From the NCBI RefSeq assembly GCF_001570765.1, contig NZ_BCSH01000002.1, positions 62,001-126,000 on the forward strand: 64,000 nucleotides of DNA, written 5' to 3'. Below, in pieces: positions 51,519 to 62,552 of this stretch. Position 1 is the stretch's first letter. Every line of letters begins with the position of its first letter. Source of the stretch: Nocardiopsis listeri NBRC 13360 (GTDB lineage Bacteria; Actinomycetota; Actinomycetes; Streptosporangiales; Streptosporangiaceae). A program made the position numbers and the translations under genes. The notes below the pieces were generated by a model. That model ran no database searches, had not been told where the DNA came from, and saw nothing but the letters and a program-made list of their open reading frames with translations.

Positions 51519-52169
51519 ATGGCTACCAAGCAGATCAAGGGAGTCCTGGGCGAAAAGCTCGGCATGACCCAGGTCTTCGACGACGCGGGCCAGATGGTTC
51601 CCGTGACCGTCCTGAAGGCCGGTCCGTGTGTCGTGAGTCGTATCCGGACTCCGGACACCGACGGCTACTCCGCCGTCCAGCTCGGCTACGGGCAGATCGA
51701 CCCGCGCAAGGTCAACAAGCCCCTGGGCGACTACCTGCGCAAGCACGAACTGACCCCGCGCCGTCACTACGTCGAGGTTCGCACCGCGGACGCCTCCGAG
51801 TACACGCTCGGCCAGGAGGTCGACGCGGCCACGTTCGAGATCGGCCAGAAGGTCGACGTCACGGGCAAGAGCAAGGGCAAGGGCTTCGCCGGTGTGATGA
51901 AGCGGCACGGCTTCGCCGGTATGACCGCCTCGCACGGTACGCACCGTACCCACCGCTCTCCCGGTTCCATCGGCGGCTGCGCCACGCCCGGCCGCGTCTT
52001 CAAGGGCATGCGGATGGCCGGGCGCATGGGCAACGTGCGCAAGACCATCCAGAACCTGACCGTTCACTCCGTGGACGCGGAGAAGGGCCTCATCCTGGTC
52101 AAGGGTGCGGTGCCCGGTCCCAACGGCGGTCTGGTGCTCGTCCGCACCGCTGTGAAGGGGGACAAGTAA
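51519..52169 (+). CDS. rplC: 50S ribosomal protein L3
   Basis: 216 residues. [15 protein letters not shown] opening and the central loop reaching the peptidyl-transferase centre ([31 protein letters not shown]). Early assembly protein. 11 bases after rpsJ. Confidence 0.97.
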   Translation: MATKQIKGVLGEKLGMTQVFDDAGQMVPVTVLKAGPCVVSRIRTPDTDGYSAVQLGYGQIDPRKVNKPLGDYLRKHELTPRRHYVEVRTADASEYTLGQEVDAATFEIGQKVDVTGKSKGKGFAGVMKRHGFAGMTASHGTHRTHRSPGSIGGCATPGRVFKGMRMAGRMGNVRKTIQNLTVHSVDAEKGLILVKGAVPGPNGGLVLVRTAVKGDK

Positions 52170-52172
52170 GCC

Positions 52173-52844
52173 ATGACCCAGATCGAGGTCAAGAACCCTG
52201 AGGGCGGCTCCAAGGGCAGCGTCGAGCTTCCCGAGAGCGTCTTCGCCCAGCAGGTCAGCATTCCGCTGCTGCACCAGGTCGTGAACGCCCAGCTGGCCGC
52301 AGGCCGTCAGGGCACGCACGCCACCAAGACCCGCGGCGAGGTTCGCGGCGGTGGCAAGAAGCCCTACCGCCAGAAGGGAACCGGTCGTGCCCGTCAGGGT
52401 TCGATCCGCGCCCCGCAGTACACCGGTGGTGGCACCGTTCACGGCCCCCAGCCGCGTGACTACAGCCAGCGGACCCCGAAGAAGATGAAGGCCGCCGCCC
52501 TGCGTGGCGCCCTCTCCGACCGGGCCAACCACGGCCGCATCCACGTCGTCAGCCAGTTCGTGGCCGAGGACGCGGACACCAAGCTCACGCAGACCGCCCT
52601 CAAGGCGCTGCGCCAGGTCACCGAGTCCGACAAGGTTCTCGTCGTCCTGGCTCGTGAGGACGAGCACAACCGGCGCGCCCTGCGCAACCTCGAAGAGGTC
52701 CACATCCTCGACGCGGACCAGGTGAACACCTACGACGTCCTGTACTCGGACGACGTGGTCTTCACCGAAGCGGGCTACGCCGAGTTCCTGGCCCACGCGG
52801 CCGGTACCTCGAAGGCCGCTGAGTCCGAGGAGGACGACCAGTGA
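52173..52844 (+). CDS. rplD: 50S ribosomal protein L4
   Basis: 223 residues. The extended loop lining the exit tunnel is present ([21 protein letters not shown]). The C-terminus carries an acidic tail ([11 protein letters not shown]). Its stop overlaps the rplW start (GTGA). Confidence 0.97.
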   Translation: MTQIEVKNPEGGSKGSVELPESVFAQQVSIPLLHQVVNAQLAAGRQGTHATKTRGEVRGGGKKPYRQKGTGRARQGSIRAPQYTGGGTVHGPQPRDYSQRTPKKMKAAALRGALSDRANHGRIHVVSQFVAEDADTKLTQTALKALRQVTESDKVLVVLAREDEHNRRALRNLEEVHILDADQVNTYDVLYSDDVVFTEAGYAEFLAHAAGTSKAAESEEDDQ

Positions 52845-53131
52845 GGATCGCCGACCACCGGGACATCATCGTCGAGCCGGTGATCTCCGAGAAGAGCTAC
52901 GGGCTCATGGACGAGAACAAGTACACGTTCATCGTTCGCCCGGACGCCAACAAGACCCAGATCAAGATCGCGATCGAGAAGATCTTCGAAGTGAAGGTCA
53001 CCGGCGTGAACACGATCAACCGGAAGGGCAAGCGCAAGCGGACCCGTTTCGGTTTCGGGAAGCGTCCTGACACGAAGCGCGCGATCGTCAGCCTCGCCGA
53101 GGGTGACCGCATCGACATCTTCGGTCAGTGA
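52841..53131 (+). CDS. rplW: 50S ribosomal protein L23
   Basis: 96 residues. Contains [14 protein letters not shown] and [18 protein letters not shown]. Sits at the tunnel exit and binds trigger factor and SRP. GTG start overlaps the rplD stop. Confidence 0.97.
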   Translation: MRIADHRDIIVEPVISEKSYGLMDENKYTFIVRPDANKTQIKIAIEKIFEVKVTGVNTINRKGKRKRTRFGFGKRPDTKRAIVSLAEGDRIDIFGQ

Positions 53132-53187
53132 CCTTCCGGGTCCTACCGCTGCACATCAAGTAACACGTAAAGGAATGCGCGAAGAAG

Positions 53188-54027
53188 ATGGGCATTCGTA
53201 AGCACAAGCCGACGACGCCGGGTCGTCGCGGCTCCAGCGTGAGCGACTTCGTCGAAATCACGCGCTCGGAGCCGGAGAAGTCCCTGGTTCGTCCGCTTCA
53301 CTCCAAGGGCGGTCGTAACGGCCACGGCCGGATCACCGCTCGTCACCAGGGTGGCGGTCACAAGCGCGCCTACCGCGTGATCGACTTCCGTCGCCACGAC
53401 AAGGACGGCGTGCCGGCCAAGGTCGCTCACATCGAGTACGACCCCAACCGCACCGCTCGCATCGCCCTGCTCCACTACGTGGACGGTGAGAAGCGCTACA
53501 TCCTGGCGCCCGCCGGTCTCGCACAGGGCGACAAGGTCGAGAACGGCCCCCAGTCCGACATCAAGCCGGGCAACTGCCTCCCGCTGCGCAACATCCCCAC
53601 GGGTACGTTCGTGCACGCGGTCGAGCTGAAGCCGGGCGGCGGTGCCAAGCTGGGCCGCTCCGCGGGATCGCAGATCCAGCTCCTGGCCAAGGAGGGCGGC
53701 TACGCCACGCTGCGTATGCCCTCCGGTGAGATGCGCCTGGTGGAGATCTCCTGCCGCGCCACGGTCGGCCAGGTCGGCAACGCCGAGCAGTCCAACATCA
53801 GCTGGGGCAAGGCCGGACGTTCGCGGTGGAAGGGCAAGCGCCCGACCGTCCGTGGTGTGGTGATGAACCCGGTCGACCACCCGCACGGTGGTGGTGAGGG
53901 CAAGACCTCCGGTGGTCGTCACCCGGTCAGCCCGTGGGGCAAGAAGGAAGGCCGGACCCGGGCCAAGAACAAGGCCAGCGACAAGCTGATCGTGCGGCGT
54001 CGGCGTAGCGGTAAGAAGAAGCGGTAA
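53188..54027 (+). CDS. rplB: 50S ribosomal protein L2
   Basis: 279 residues. Contains [19 protein letters not shown], the peptidyl-transferase segment [17 protein letters not shown] with its conserved His, and a basic C-terminus ([10 protein letters not shown]). ATG 53188 follows GAAGA. Confidence 0.98.
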   Translation: MGIRKHKPTTPGRRGSSVSDFVEITRSEPEKSLVRPLHSKGGRNGHGRITARHQGGGHKRAYRVIDFRRHDKDGVPAKVAHIEYDPNRTARIALLHYVDGEKRYILAPAGLAQGDKVENGPQSDIKPGNCLPLRNIPTGTFVHAVELKPGGGAKLGRSAGSQIQLLAKEGGYATLRMPSGEMRLVEISCRATVGQVGNAEQSNISWGKAGRSRWKGKRPTVRGVVMNPVDHPHGGGEGKTSGGRHPVSPWGKKEGRTRAKNKASDKLIVRRRRSGKKKR

Positions 54028-54039
54028 GGAGCACGTCTG

Positions 54040-54318
54040 ATGCCACGTAGCCTTAAGAAGGGCCCCTTCGTGGACGGCCACCTCATCAAGAAGGTGGAGT
54101 CACAGAACGAAAAGGGGACCAAGAACGTCATCAAGACGTGGTCCCGGCGGTCCATGATCGTTCCGGAGATGATCGGTCACACGATCGCCGTCCACGACGG
54201 CCGCAAGCACATTCCGGTGTTCGTGTCGGAGTCGATGGTCGGCCACAAGCTCGGTGAGTTCGCTCCCACGCGTACTTTCCGTAGCCACGTCAAGGACGAC
54301 CGCCGTAGCCGCCGTTAG
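54040..54318 (+). CDS. rpsS: 30S ribosomal protein S19
   Basis: 92 residues. [17 protein letters not shown] opening and [23 protein letters not shown], the S19 signature. Binds with S13 in the head. ATG 54040 follows AAGGAG. Confidence 0.97.
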   Translation: MPRSLKKGPFVDGHLIKKVESQNEKGTKNVIKTWSRRSMIVPEMIGHTIAVHDGRKHIPVFVSESMVGHKLGEFAPTRTFRSHVKDDRRSRR

Positions 54319-54393
54319 CGGTTGCAGCAGTTGTAAGAACAATGTTCTCCACGGTGAGTGGAGAAGATATTTTCCGTGAGCGAGGGAAAAGCG

Positions 54394-54762
54394 ATGGGAA
54401 CGAGGGCACAGGCGCGGTTCGTCCGCGTTACGCCCCGCAAGGCTCGCCGGGTGGCGGACCTTATTCGCGGGTTGCCCGCTGACGAGGCGCAGGCGGTGCT
54501 CCGGTTCGCTCCCCAGTCGGCGAGTGAGCCCGTTGGCAAGGTGCTGGACAGCGCCATCGCCAACGCCGAGCACAACGACAAGCTGGACCGGGAGAACCTC
54601 GTGGTCGAGCGCGTCTGGGTGGACGAAGGTCCGACCCTGAAGCGTATTCGCCCGCGAGGCTTCGGCCGGGCCTTCCGTGTCACCAAGCGCACGAGCCACA
54701 TCACCGTGGTCGTCGCCGAGGACGCGCGTGCCTCGTCCAAGACGAAGGAAAGGACCCGATAG
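54394..54762 (+). CDS. rplV: 50S ribosomal protein L22
   Basis: 122 residues from ATG 54394 ([18 protein letters not shown]), which has GAGGGA upstream; in-frame GTGs at 54358 and 54376 would add residues not seen in the family. Contains the tunnel-lining hairpin region ([14 protein letters not shown]). The stop overlaps the rpsC start (TAGTG). Confidence 0.95.
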   Translation: MGTRAQARFVRVTPRKARRVADLIRGLPADEAQAVLRFAPQSASEPVGKVLDSAIANAEHNDKLDRENLVVERVWVDEGPTLKRIRPRGFGRAFRVTKRTSHITVVVAEDARASSKTKERTR

Positions 54763-55550
54763 TGGGGCAGAAGATCAACCCGCACGGGTTCCGCCTCGGC
54801 ATCACCACCGACTTCAAGAGTCGCTGGTACGCCGACAAGTCCTACAAGGACTACGTCAAGGAAGACGTCGCGATCCGTCGGATGCTGACCCGTGGCATGG
54901 AGCGCGCGGGCATCTCCAAGGTCGAGATCGAGCGCACCCGTGACCGTGTCCGCGTGGACGTCTACACCGCCCGGCCGGGCATCGTCATCGGCCGCCGCGG
55001 CGTGGAGGCCGACCGGATCCGTACGGACCTCGAGAAGCTGACCGGCAAGCAGGTGCAGCTGAACGTCTTCGAGGTGAAGAACCCGGAGATCGACGCGCAG
55101 CTCGTCGCCCAGGGCGTCGCCGAGCAGCTGAGCAGCCGCGTGGCGTTCCGCCGCGCGATGCGCAAGGCCATGCAGAGCGCGATGAAGAGCGGTGCCAAGG
55201 GCATCCGTATCCAGTGTGGTGGTCGCCTGGGTGGGGCAGAGATGTCCCGCTCGGAGTTCTACCGCGAGGGTCGGGTCCCGCTGCACACGCTTCGCGCCGA
55301 CATCGACTACGGCTTCTTCGAGGCCCGGACGACGTTCGGTCGCATCGGTGTGAAGGTGTGGATCTACAAGGGCGACGCCCCTGTGACCCGCGCCGAGCGC
55401 GAGGCCGCCCAGGCCGCGCAGCGCACCGCCGGTGGCGGTCAGCGCCGCGAGCGTCCGCAGCGCCGCCGTCGCGGTGGCCCCGCGGGTGGCGGTCAGACCG
55501 AAGCCAAGGCCGGCGCTTCCGCCGAGGCCCCGAAGACCGAGGGGAGCTGA
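54762..55550 (+). CDS. rpsC: 30S ribosomal protein S3
   Basis: 262 residues. KH-domain motif [13 protein letters not shown] and the S3 signature around [32 protein letters not shown]. The C-terminal ~45 residues are an Arg/Gly/Ala-rich extension ([16 protein letters not shown]) usual in actinomycetes. Confidence 0.97.
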   Translation: MGQKINPHGFRLGITTDFKSRWYADKSYKDYVKEDVAIRRMLTRGMERAGISKVEIERTRDRVRVDVYTARPGIVIGRRGVEADRIRTDLEKLTGKQVQLNVFEVKNPEIDAQLVAQGVAEQLSSRVAFRRAMRKAMQSAMKSGAKGIRIQCGGRLGGAEMSRSEFYREGRVPLHTLRADIDYGFFEARTTFGRIGVKVWIYKGDAPVTRAEREAAQAAQRTAGGGQRRERPQRRRRGGPAGGGQTEAKAGASAEAPKTEGS

Positions 55551-55553
55551 CAA

Positions 55554-55967
55554 GTGCTTATTCCTCGTAAGGTCAAGTACCGCAAGCAGCACCACCCGGA
55601 CCTTCGTGGCAAGGCCAAGGGCGGGACCCGGGTCACGTTCGGTGAGTACGGTATCCAGGCCCTGGAGTCCGCTTACGTGACGAACCGTCAGATCGAGTCC
55701 GCTCGTATCGCCATGACGCGTCACATCAAGCGTGGCGGCAAGGTGTGGATCAACATCTTCCCGGACCGTCCGCTGACCAAGAAGCCCGCCGAGGTCCGCA
55801 TGGGCTCCGGTAAGGGTTCGCCCGAGTGGTGGGTCGCGCCGGTCAAGCCCGGTCGCGTGATGTTCGAGCTGTCGGGCGTGCCCGAGGCGGTGGCCAAGGA
55901 GGCCATGAGCCGTGCGATGCACAAGCTCCCGATGAAGTGCAAGTTTGTTAAGCGTGAGGGGGAGTGA
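55554..55967 (+). CDS. rplP: 50S ribosomal protein L16
   Basis: 137 residues. [13 protein letters not shown] opening, [19 protein letters not shown] and the C-terminal [11 protein letters not shown]. Positions the A-site tRNA. The stop overlaps the rpmC start (TGATG). Confidence 0.97.
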   Translation: MLIPRKVKYRKQHHPDLRGKAKGGTRVTFGEYGIQALESAYVTNRQIESARIAMTRHIKRGGKVWINIFPDRPLTKKPAEVRMGSGKGSPEWWVAPVKPGRVMFELSGVPEAVAKEAMSRAMHKLPMKCKFVKREGE

Positions 55968-56221
55968 TGGCGAAGTCCGTGACTGCCCATGAGCTGCGCG
56001 ACCAGTCCGTCGAGGACCTGGTCACCAAGCTCAAGGAAGCCAAGGAAGAGCTCTTCAACCTCCGCTTCCAGGCCGCCACCGGCCAGCTCGACAACCACAG
56101 CCGTCTTCGCACGGTCAAGCGCGAGATCGCGCGGATCTACACGGTCATGCGCGAGCACGAGCTGGGCATCGTCCCGCTGTCTGGTGAGTCGGCTGAGGAG
56201 ACGAAGGAAGCAGCCGAATGA
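55967..56221 (+). CDS. rpmC: 50S ribosomal protein L29
   Basis: 84 residues, with the two-helix core ([43 protein letters not shown]) and an acidic actinobacterial tail. ATG 55967; the stop overlaps rpsQ (ATGA). Confidence 0.96.
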   Translation: MAKSVTAHELRDQSVEDLVTKLKEAKEELFNLRFQAATGQLDNHSRLRTVKREIARIYTVMREHELGIVPLSGESAEETKEAAE

Positions 56222-56490
56222 CTGAGAACCAGACCGCGGCCCGTAACGACCGCAAGACGCGTGAAGGCCTCGTCGTCAGCGACAAGATGGACAAAACCGT
56301 CGTCGTCGAGGTCGAGGACCGTGTCACGCACGCCCTGTACGGCAAGGTCATCCGTCGGACGACCAAGTACAAGGCCCACGATGAGGCGAACTCCTGTGGC
56401 GTCGGTGACCGAGTCCTCCTGATGGAGACCCGGCCGCTCTCCGCGACGAAGCGTTGGCGCGTCGTGGAGATCCTGGAGAAGGCTAAGTAA
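56218..56490 (+). CDS. rpsQ: 30S ribosomal protein S17
   Basis: 90 residues. [20 protein letters not shown] and the C-terminal [16 protein letters not shown]. Overlaps the rpmC end by 4 bases. Last gene of the S10-type block before the spacer to rplN. Confidence 0.97.
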   Translation: MTENQTAARNDRKTREGLVVSDKMDKTVVVEVEDRVTHALYGKVIRRTTKYKAHDEANSCGVGDRVLLMETRPLSATKRWRVVEILEKAK

Positions 56491-56594
56491 CCCCGGCCTG
56501 TCGGCGGCCGACACCAGTTGTCGGCCGCCGTCGCGAGGGGTGAGACCACCTAGCCGTGCGGCAGTGGACCGCACGCATCACATCAGGAGCAGAC

Positions 56595-56963
56595 GTGATT
56601 CAGCAGGAGTCGCGACTCAAGGTCGCCGACAACACGGGTGCCAAGGAGATCCTTACCATCCGTGTTCTCGGTGGCTCGGGTCGGCGCTACGCCGGAATGG
56701 GCGACACCATCGTCGCCACGGTGAAGGACGCCCTGCCTGGCGCTGGAGTCAAGAAGGGCGACGTCGTCAAGGCCGTTATCGTGCGCACCGCCAAGGAGCG
56801 CCGCCGGCCCGACGGCTCCTACATCCGCTTCGATGAGAACGCTGCCGTGCTCATCAAGGACGGTGGGGACCCGCGAGGCACCCGCATCTTCGGCCCGGTG
56901 GGCCGCGAGCTGCGTGACAAGAAGTACATGCGCATCATTTCGCTGGCGCCGGAGGTGCTCTAA
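56595..56963 (+). CDS. rplN: 50S ribosomal protein L14
   Basis: 122 residues, the standard length. Opens [18 protein letters not shown] and has [22 protein letters not shown]. Bridges to 16S rRNA and binds RsfS. GTG 56595 follows CAGGAG. First gene of the spc block. Confidence 0.97.
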   Translation: MIQQESRLKVADNTGAKEILTIRVLGGSGRRYAGMGDTIVATVKDALPGAGVKKGDVVKAVIVRTAKERRRPDGSYIRFDENAAVLIKDGGDPRGTRIFGPVGRELRDKKYMRIISLAPEVL

Positions 56964-56966
56964 GCG

Positions 56967-57272
56967 ATGAAGATCAAATCTGGCGACGAGGTCATCGTTC
57001 TCGCCGGCAAGGACAAGGGTGCCACGGGGAAGGTCGTCAAGGCCCTTCCCAAGGAAGACCGTGTCATCGTCGAGGGCGTCAACCTGGTCAAGAAGCACAG
57101 GAAGGCCAACCCCGCCGGTGGCGAGCAGGGAGAGGTCGTCACCAAGGAGGCCGCCATCCACGTGAGCAACGTTGCGCTCGCCGAGGACGGTAAGGCCACC
57201 CGGGTCGGCTACCGCTTCGAGGAGGACGGAACCAAGGTTCGCGTCTCCCGCCGCACCGGTAAGGACATCTGA
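56967..57272 (+). CDS. rplX: 50S ribosomal protein L24
   Basis: 101 residues with KOW motif ([23 protein letters not shown]) and KKHRKAN. Assembly initiator protein. The stop overlaps the rplE ATG. Confidence 0.97.
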   Translation: MKIKSGDEVIVLAGKDKGATGKVVKALPKEDRVIVEGVNLVKKHRKANPAGGEQGEVVTKEAAIHVSNVALAEDGKATRVGYRFEEDGTKVRVSRRTGKDI

Positions 57273-57847
57273 TGACGGTTACCAACGACATCACCGCCCC
57301 TCCGATGCCGCGGCTCAAGGAGAAGTACCGCAACGAGATCGTCGCGGGCCTCAAGGACGAGTTCGGCATCGAGAACGTCATGCAGATCCCCGGTCTCACG
57401 AAGATCGTGGTGAACATGGGCGTCGGCGAGGCGGCTCGTGACGCGAAGCTCATCCAAGGCGCGATCGCCGACCTGTCGGCGATCACCGGGCAGAAGCCGA
57501 AGATCAACCGGGCCAAGAACTCCATCGCGCAGTTCAAGCTGCGCGAAGGTCAGCCGATCGGCGCCAGCGTGACGCTGCGCGGCGACCGGATGTGGGAGTT
57601 CCTCGACCGGCTGCTCTCCCTGGCCCTGCCCCGTATCCGGGACTTCCGTGGCCTTTCCCCGAAGCAGTTCGACGGGAACGGGAACTACACCTTTGGTCTG
57701 ACCGAGCAGGTCATGTTCCACGAGGTGAACCCGGACAAGGTCGACAGGCAGCGTGGGATGGACATCACCGTCGTCACCACCGCCACCATCGACGACCAGG
57801 GCCGCAGCCTGCTCAAGCGGCTCGGTTTCCCGTTCAAGGAAGCCTGA
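57272..57847 (+). CDS. rplE: 50S ribosomal protein L5
   Basis: 191 residues. Contains [35 protein letters not shown] and DITVVTTA. Binds 5S rRNA and contacts P-site tRNA. rpsN starts 11 bases later. Confidence 0.97.
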   Translation: MTVTNDITAPPMPRLKEKYRNEIVAGLKDEFGIENVMQIPGLTKIVVNMGVGEAARDAKLIQGAIADLSAITGQKPKINRAKNSIAQFKLREGQPIGASVTLRGDRMWEFLDRLLSLALPRIRDFRGLSPKQFDGNGNYTFGLTEQVMFHEVNPDKVDRQRGMDITVVTTATIDDQGRSLLKRLGFPFKEA

Positions 57848-57857
57848 GGGGTTAACC

Positions 57858-58043
57858 ATGGCTAAGAAGTCCCTGATCGCAAAGGCGAACCGGAAGCCGA
57901 AGTTCGGCGTTCGGGCGTATACTCGATGCTCGCGGTGCGGTCGCCCGCGTGCCGTCTTCAAGAAGTTCGGCCTGTGCCGTATCTGCTTCCGCGAGATGGC
58001 GCACCGGGGCGAGCTGCCCGGTATCACCAAGTCGAGCTGGTAG
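57858..58043 (+). CDS. rpsN: 30S ribosomal protein S14, zinc-binding type (type Z)
   Basis: 61 residues with a four-Cys zinc ribbon: CSRC and CRIC around [12 protein letters not shown]. It is the short Zn form normally encoded in the spc operon. ATG 57858 follows GAGGGG. Confidence 0.96.
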   Translation: MAKKSLIAKANRKPKFGVRAYTRCSRCGRPRAVFKKFGLCRICFREMAHRGELPGITKSSW

Positions 58044-58051
58044 TTTCCGGC

Positions 58052-58084
58052 GGGGCCGGCCAAGCGCCTAGCGCGGTCGGCCCC
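58052..58084 (+). terminator. Hairpin after rpsN
   Basis: GGGGCCGGCC (58052-58061) pairs with GGTCGGCCCC (58075-58084, one G-T) around an inner GCGC/GCGC stem. The ~230 bases to rpsH also contain CCGTCGT-CCTCC-ACGACGG (58121-58139) and no gene; this may be an rpsH leader. Confidence 0.5.
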
Positions 58085-58312
58085 CGGAGACGCCACCTTC
58101 CCGGTGGCTCGACGTAGGAACCGTCGTCCTCCACGACGGAGTACGACGGGAAGCGAAACTCATTCACCAGGGCACGGCAGTCCCACGGGGACAGCGGTGC
58201 CCACGACCACGCCGAAGGTCCGTTTGTGCACTTCTGGGGGGAGACCCCGTGGAAGGCAGGCCCTGGGAAAGGCCCGCACTCGGAAACCGCGGTGAGGAAG
58301 GGCCAGTCGGCC

Positions 58313-58711
58313 ATGACAATGACCGACCCGATCGCAGACATGTTGACTCGTCTGCGTAACGCGAATTCGGCTTACCACGACACCGTGACGATGCCGTTTT
58401 CCAAGATCAAGGCGCACATCGCCGAGGTCCTCCAGCACGAGGGCTTCATTCAGGGGTGGCGGACCGAGGAGGCCACCGTCGGCCAGAGCCTCGTCCTGGA
58501 GCTGAAGTACGGCCCCACGCGTGAGCGCTCCATCGCGGGCATCCGCCGGGTGTCCAAGCCCGGTCTCCGCGTGTACGCGAAGAAGGACAACCTTCCTCGC
58601 GTTCTGGGTGGCCTCGGTGTGGCCATCATTTCGACGTCCGGCGGCCTGATGACCGACAAGCAGGCCAAGAAGCGTGGCGTGGGCGGCGAAGTCCTCGCTT
58701 ACGTCTGGTAA
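58313..58711 (+). CDS. rpsH: 30S ribosomal protein S8
   Basis: 132 residues. [16 protein letters not shown] opening and the S8 signature [28 protein letters not shown] longer in-frame start at 58226 has no family support. S8 often autoregulates the spc operon. Confidence 0.97.
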   Translation: MTMTDPIADMLTRLRNANSAYHDTVTMPFSKIKAHIAEVLQHEGFIQGWRTEEATVGQSLVLELKYGPTRERSIAGIRRVSKPGLRVYAKKDNLPRVLGGLGVAIISTSGGLMTDKQAKKRGVGGEVLAYVW

Positions 58712-58736
58712 TAGGGAATAGGGAGAGACAAAGAGC

Positions 58737-59273
58737 ATGTCGCGTATCGGTCGACTGCCGCTCTCGGTCCCCAAGGGCGTCGAGGTCACGATTAACGGGC
58801 AAGACGTCACTGTCAAGGGGCCGAAGGGCGAACTGAAGCACACGATCACCGAGCCCATCACCGCCTCCTTCGAGGATGGTGTGGTCACGGTGTCGCGTCC
58901 CGACGACAAGCCGGAGAACCGGTCGCTGCACGGTCTGAACCGTGCGATGATCGCGAACCTCGTCGAGGGTGTCTCCAAGGGCTACGCCAAGACTCTGGAA
59001 ATCCACGGCGTGGGTTACCGGGTGCAGGCTCGCGGCTCCAACCTGGAGTTCTCGCTGGGCTACAGCCACCCCGTCGTGGTGGAACCGCCGGAGGGCATTT
59101 CCTTCCGCGTGGAGAAGCCGACGATCCTTCACGTCGAGGGCATCGACAAGCAGCTGGTGGGCCAGGTCGCCGCGAACATCCGCGGTCTGCGCAGGCCTGA
59201 CCCGTACAAGGCCAAGGGCGTGCGCTACCAGGGTGAGCACATCCGCCGCAAGGCCGGAAAGGCTGGTAAGTAG
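58737..59273 (+). CDS. rplF: 50S ribosomal protein L6
   Basis: 178 residues. [16 protein letters not shown] opening, [21 protein letters not shown] and [18 protein letters not shown]. Two-domain protein near the sarcin-ricin loop. rplR starts 2 bases after the stop. Confidence 0.97.
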   Translation: MSRIGRLPLSVPKGVEVTINGQDVTVKGPKGELKHTITEPITASFEDGVVTVSRPDDKPENRSLHGLNRAMIANLVEGVSKGYAKTLEIHGVGYRVQARGSNLEFSLGYSHPVVVEPPEGISFRVEKPTILHVEGIDKQLVGQVAANIRGLRRPDPYKAKGVRYQGEHIRRKAGKAGK

Positions 59274-59275
59274 GC

Positions 59276-59656
59276 ATGGGCATCACCGTGAGCCGCAAGC
59301 GCACCGCGAAGGCCACCACCGCTCGCAAGCGCCGCCAGTTCCGGGTGCGCAAGAAGGTCGTGGGCACCGCAGAGCGTCCCCGTCTGGCCGTCTTCCGCTC
59401 CTCCAAGCACATCGTCGCGCAGGTCATCGACGACACCAAGGGTCACACCCTGGTCGCCGCCTCCAGCGTCGAGTCGGATGTGCGTGGCGCCGAGGGCACC
59501 AAGTCCGACAAGTCCGTGAAGGTCGGTGAGCTCGTCGCGCAGCGCGCGAAGGACGCCGGCATCACCAAGGTCGTCTTCGACCGTGCCGGTAACCGGTACG
59601 CCGGCCGCATCGTGAAGCTCGCCGAGGCGGCGCGCGAAGGCGGGCTGGAGTTCTGA
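59276..59656 (+). CDS. rplR: 50S ribosomal protein L18
   Basis: 126 residues. [20 protein letters not shown] and [29 protein letters not shown]. Binds 5S rRNA. ATG 59276. Confidence 0.97.
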   Translation: MGITVSRKRTAKATTARKRRQFRVRKKVVGTAERPRLAVFRSSKHIVAQVIDDTKGHTLVAASSVESDVRGAEGTKSDKSVKVGELVAQRAKDAGITKVVFDRAGNRYAGRIVKLAEAAREGGLEF

Positions 59657-59702
59657 TGACCGTTGTACAGGCCGAGAACAACCACGAGAAGAGGAACCAC
59701 TG

Positions 59703-60305
59703 ATGGCTGCAGCACCGCGGCGCGGCGCCGGTGGCGAGCGGCGTGATCGCCGTGACGATCGCCGCGGCGGCGCCGCAGACAAGGGTGTCTCCTACATCGA
59801 GAAGGTCGTGACCATCAACCGGGTCGCGAAGGTCGTCAAGGGCGGCCGTCGCTTCTCCTTCACCGCGCTCGTCATCGTCGGTGACGGTAACGGCATGGTG
59901 GGTGTCGGTTACGGCAAGGCCAAGGAAGTCCCGGCCGCCATCGCCAAGGGTGTCGAGGAGGCGAAGAAGAACTTCTTCCGCGTCCCCCGCGTCCAGGGCA
60001 CGATCACGCACCAGATCCAGGCCGAGGACGCCGCGGGTGTCGTCCTGCTGCGTCCCGCGGCCCCGGGTACCGGTGTGATCGCCGGTGGTCCGGTCCGCGC
60101 CGTCCTGGAGTGCGCCGGTATCCACGACGTCCTGAGCAAGTCGCTCGGTTCGTCCAACCCGCTCAACATCGTGCGAGCCACGGTGGCCGCTCTGAAGGGC
60201 CTCAACCAGCCCGAGGAGATCGCCGCCCGTCGTGGTCTGCCGATCGAGGACGTCGCCCCGGCCGCCATGCTGCGCGCTCGTGCTGAGGCGAAGGCAGGAG
60301 CCTGA
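59703..60305 (+). CDS. rpsE: 30S ribosomal protein S5
   Basis: 200 residues with a basic/Gly N-terminal extension. [37 protein letters not shown] and [12 protein letters not shown]. Contributes to decoding fidelity. rpmD follows after 2 bases. Confidence 0.97.
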   Translation: MAAAPRRGAGGERRDRRDDRRGGAADKGVSYIEKVVTINRVAKVVKGGRRFSFTALVIVGDGNGMVGVGYGKAKEVPAAIAKGVEEAKKNFFRVPRVQGTITHQIQAEDAAGVVLLRPAAPGTGVIAGGPVRAVLECAGIHDVLSKSLGSSNPLNIVRATVAALKGLNQPEEIAARRGLPIEDVAPAAMLRARAEAKAGA

Positions 60306-60307
60306 TC

Positions 60308-60493
60308 ATGGCAAAGATCAAGATCACGCAGACCGGCTCCAAGATCGGTGGCAAGGAGAAGCAGCGCGCTGCTCTCCAGTCGCTGGGTCTGGGTCGGATC
60401 GGTAAGTCCACCGTCCGTGAGGACCGCCCTGAGGTTCGCGGGCAGATCACGATCGTCTCGCACCTCGTCACTGTCGAGGAGGTCGCAGAATGA
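60308..60493 (+). CDS. rpmD: 50S ribosomal protein L30
   Basis: 61 residues. [20 protein letters not shown] and [23 protein letters not shown]. The stop overlaps the rplO start (ATGA). Confidence 0.96.
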   Translation: MAKIKITQTGSKIGGKEKQRAALQSLGLGRIGKSTVREDRPEVRGQITIVSHLVTVEEVAE

Positions 60494-60954
60494 GCGACTA
60501 CAGCCCCGACGAGCCGCTCAAGCTCCACCACCTGCGTCCCGCCCCGGGTGCCAACAAGGCCAAGATCCGCAAGGGTCGTGGCGAGGCCTCCAAGGGTAAG
60601 ACCGCCGGTCGCGGTACCAAGGGCACGAAGGCTCGTAACACCGTCCGGCCCGGTTTCGAGGGTGGGCAGATGCCCCTCATCCGCCGGGTCCCGAAGCTCA
60701 AGGGCTTCAGCAACGCTCTGTTCAAGACGACCTACCAGGTCGTCAACCTGGACAAGCTGAGCGAGCTCTACCCCGAGGGTGGCGAGGTCACCGTCGAGGG
60801 TCTGGTCGACAAGGGCGCGGTTCGCAAGAACCAGCCCGTCAAGGTGCTGGGCACCGGTGAGATCACCGTCGCCGTGCAGGTGAGCGTGAACGCGTTCTCC
60901 TCCTCGGCGAAGGAGAAGATCACCGCCGCCGGTGGCACCGTCACCGAGCTGTAG
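60490..60954 (+). CDS. rplO: 50S ribosomal protein L15
   Basis: 154 residues. [43 protein letters not shown] and [16 protein letters not shown] 60490. A ~284-base spacer separates it from secY. Confidence 0.97.
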   Translation: MSDYSPDEPLKLHHLRPAPGANKAKIRKGRGEASKGKTAGRGTKGTKARNTVRPGFEGGQMPLIRRVPKLKGFSNALFKTTYQVVNLDKLSELYPEGGEVTVEGLVDKGAVRKNQPVKVLGTGEITVAVQVSVNAFSSSAKEKITAAGGTVTEL

Positions 60955-61238
60955 GGGTTTTCCCTACGATGCGCGTTTGGGGGCGTCCGCCCGGCAGGAT
61001 CCACGAGGATCTGCTGGTCGGGCGCCCTCACGCGTTGTGAGTGTTGATCGTTATGGCTCACGAACCCTGCTGTTGGGTGATGGCTGTTACAGTGCCATCT
61101 GTTTGAGCTCCCCGCTTGACGTAATGTGAGTACTTCCGAGCAATGGGCGACGTGCCTGTTGCTGACGTTCTACGACGATTCAGGATCGGCCGCGATGTCT
61201 GGAACCCGTTCCGCCGCCGAAGCCGCGCAGGAGGAGAC
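60955..61238 (+). other. Spacer rplO-secY
   Basis: No gene. An imperfect long hairpin (about 60980-61028, GGGCG ... GGATCC-ACGAG-GATC ... CGCCC) may attenuate the ribosomal transcript. A -10-like TTACAGT stands near 61086-61092 but lacks a clear -35, so a separate secY-adk-map promoter is only possible. Confidence 0.45.
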
Positions 61239-62552
61239 GTGCTAGGTGCGTTCGTTCGTGCATTCCGCACGCCCGACCTGCGCAATAAGCTGCTGTTCAC
61301 ACTGTTCATCCTGACGCTGTTCCGCCTGGGATCGGTGATCCCGGCTCCGGGCATCGACTCGGCGGCGATCAGGGAACAGATGGAGACCATCACCACCGCC
61401 GATCAGTCCGGCGTCTACGCCCTGGTCAACCTGTTCAGTGGTGGCGCGCTTCTGCAACTGGCGGTGTTCGCGCTCGGGGTCATGCCGTACATCACCGCGA
61501 GCATCATCATCAACCTGCTGACGGTGGTCATTCCCCGCCTGGAGTCCCTCAAGAAGGAGGGCCAGGCCGGTCAGGGCAAGATCACCCAGTACACCCGCTA
61601 TCTCACGCTCATGCTGGCGGTGCTGCAGGCGACCAGCATCGTGGCCATGGCCCGTACCGGTGCGCTGTTCCAGAACTCCATCCCGGTCTCGTCCTACATG
61701 CCCAACCAGGACATCATGACGATGGTGACCATCGTCTTCACGATGACCGGTGGCACCGTGATCATCATGTGGATGGGCGAGCTCATCACCGAGCGCGGCG
61801 TCGGCAACGGTATGTCGCTGCTCATCTTCACCCAGGTCATCGCGGTCTTCCCGTCCTCGATCATGGGCCTGTACGAAGAGCGCTCCATCTGGATCTTCAT
61901 CATCATCTGCATCGCGGCCCTGGCACTGATCACCGCTGTGGTGTTCATGGAGCAGGCCCAGCGCCGTATCCCGGTGCAGTACGCGAAGCGCATGGTGGGT
62001 CGGCGGATGTACGGGGGCAGTTCCACCTACATCCCGCTGAAGGTCAACCAGGCGGGCATCATCCCCGTGATCTTCGCCTCTTCCCTGCTGTATCTCCCGC
62101 AGCTGATCGTGGGTCTTCTGGGCCAGGAGTCCACCCATCCGGTGGCGCAGTTCTTCCAGACCTACTTCCTCACCGGCACTCACCCCGTCTACATGGCGAC
62201 CTTCTTCGTCATGATCGTCGGTTTCGCGTTCTTCTACGTGGCGATCACCTTCAACCCCACCGAAGTCGCCGACAACATGAAGAAGTACGGTGGGTTCATC
62301 CCGGGTATCCGACCAGGGCGTCCGACCGCCGAGTATCTCGACTTCGTGCTCACTCGGCTCACGACTCCCGGCTCTCTGTACCTGGGTGTGATCGCTCTCC
62401 TGCCGATGGTCGCTCTCGGTGCCACCGGCGCCGACATGAACTTCCCCTTCGGCGGGACGAGCATCCTGATCATGGTCGGTGTCGGGCTGGACACGGTGAA
62501 GCAGATCGAGAGTCACCTCCAGCAGAGGAACTACGAAGGTTTTCTGCGATAA
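61239..62552 (+). CDS. secY: Preprotein translocase subunit SecY
   Basis: 437 residues with ten membrane helices. FRTPDLRNKLLFTLFILTLFR opening, the plug region after IPAPGID, and cytosolic loops with KKEGQAGQGKITQYTRY and RRMYGGSSTYIPLKVNQAGIIPVIFASSLL. GTG 61239 follows GGAGGAG at good spacing; a longer frame to 61143 adds an unconserved basic stretch. Directly abuts adk. Confidence 0.97.
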   Translation: MLGAFVRAFRTPDLRNKLLFTLFILTLFRLGSVIPAPGIDSAAIREQMETITTADQSGVYALVNLFSGGALLQLAVFALGVMPYITASIIINLLTVVIPRLESLKKEGQAGQGKITQYTRYLTLMLAVLQATSIVAMARTGALFQNSIPVSSYMPNQDIMTMVTIVFTMTGGTVIIMWMGELITERGVGNGMSLLIFTQVIAVFPSSIMGLYEERSIWIFIIICIAALALITAVVFMEQAQRRIPVQYAKRMVGRRMYGGSSTYIPLKVNQAGIIPVIFASSLLYLPQLIVGLLGQESTHPVAQFFQTYFLTGTHPVYMATFFVMIVGFAFFYVAITFNPTEVADNMKKYGGFIPGIRPGRPTAEYLDFVLTRLTTPGSLYLGVIALLPMVALGATGADMNFPFGGTSILIMVGVGLDTVKQIESHLQQRNYEGFLR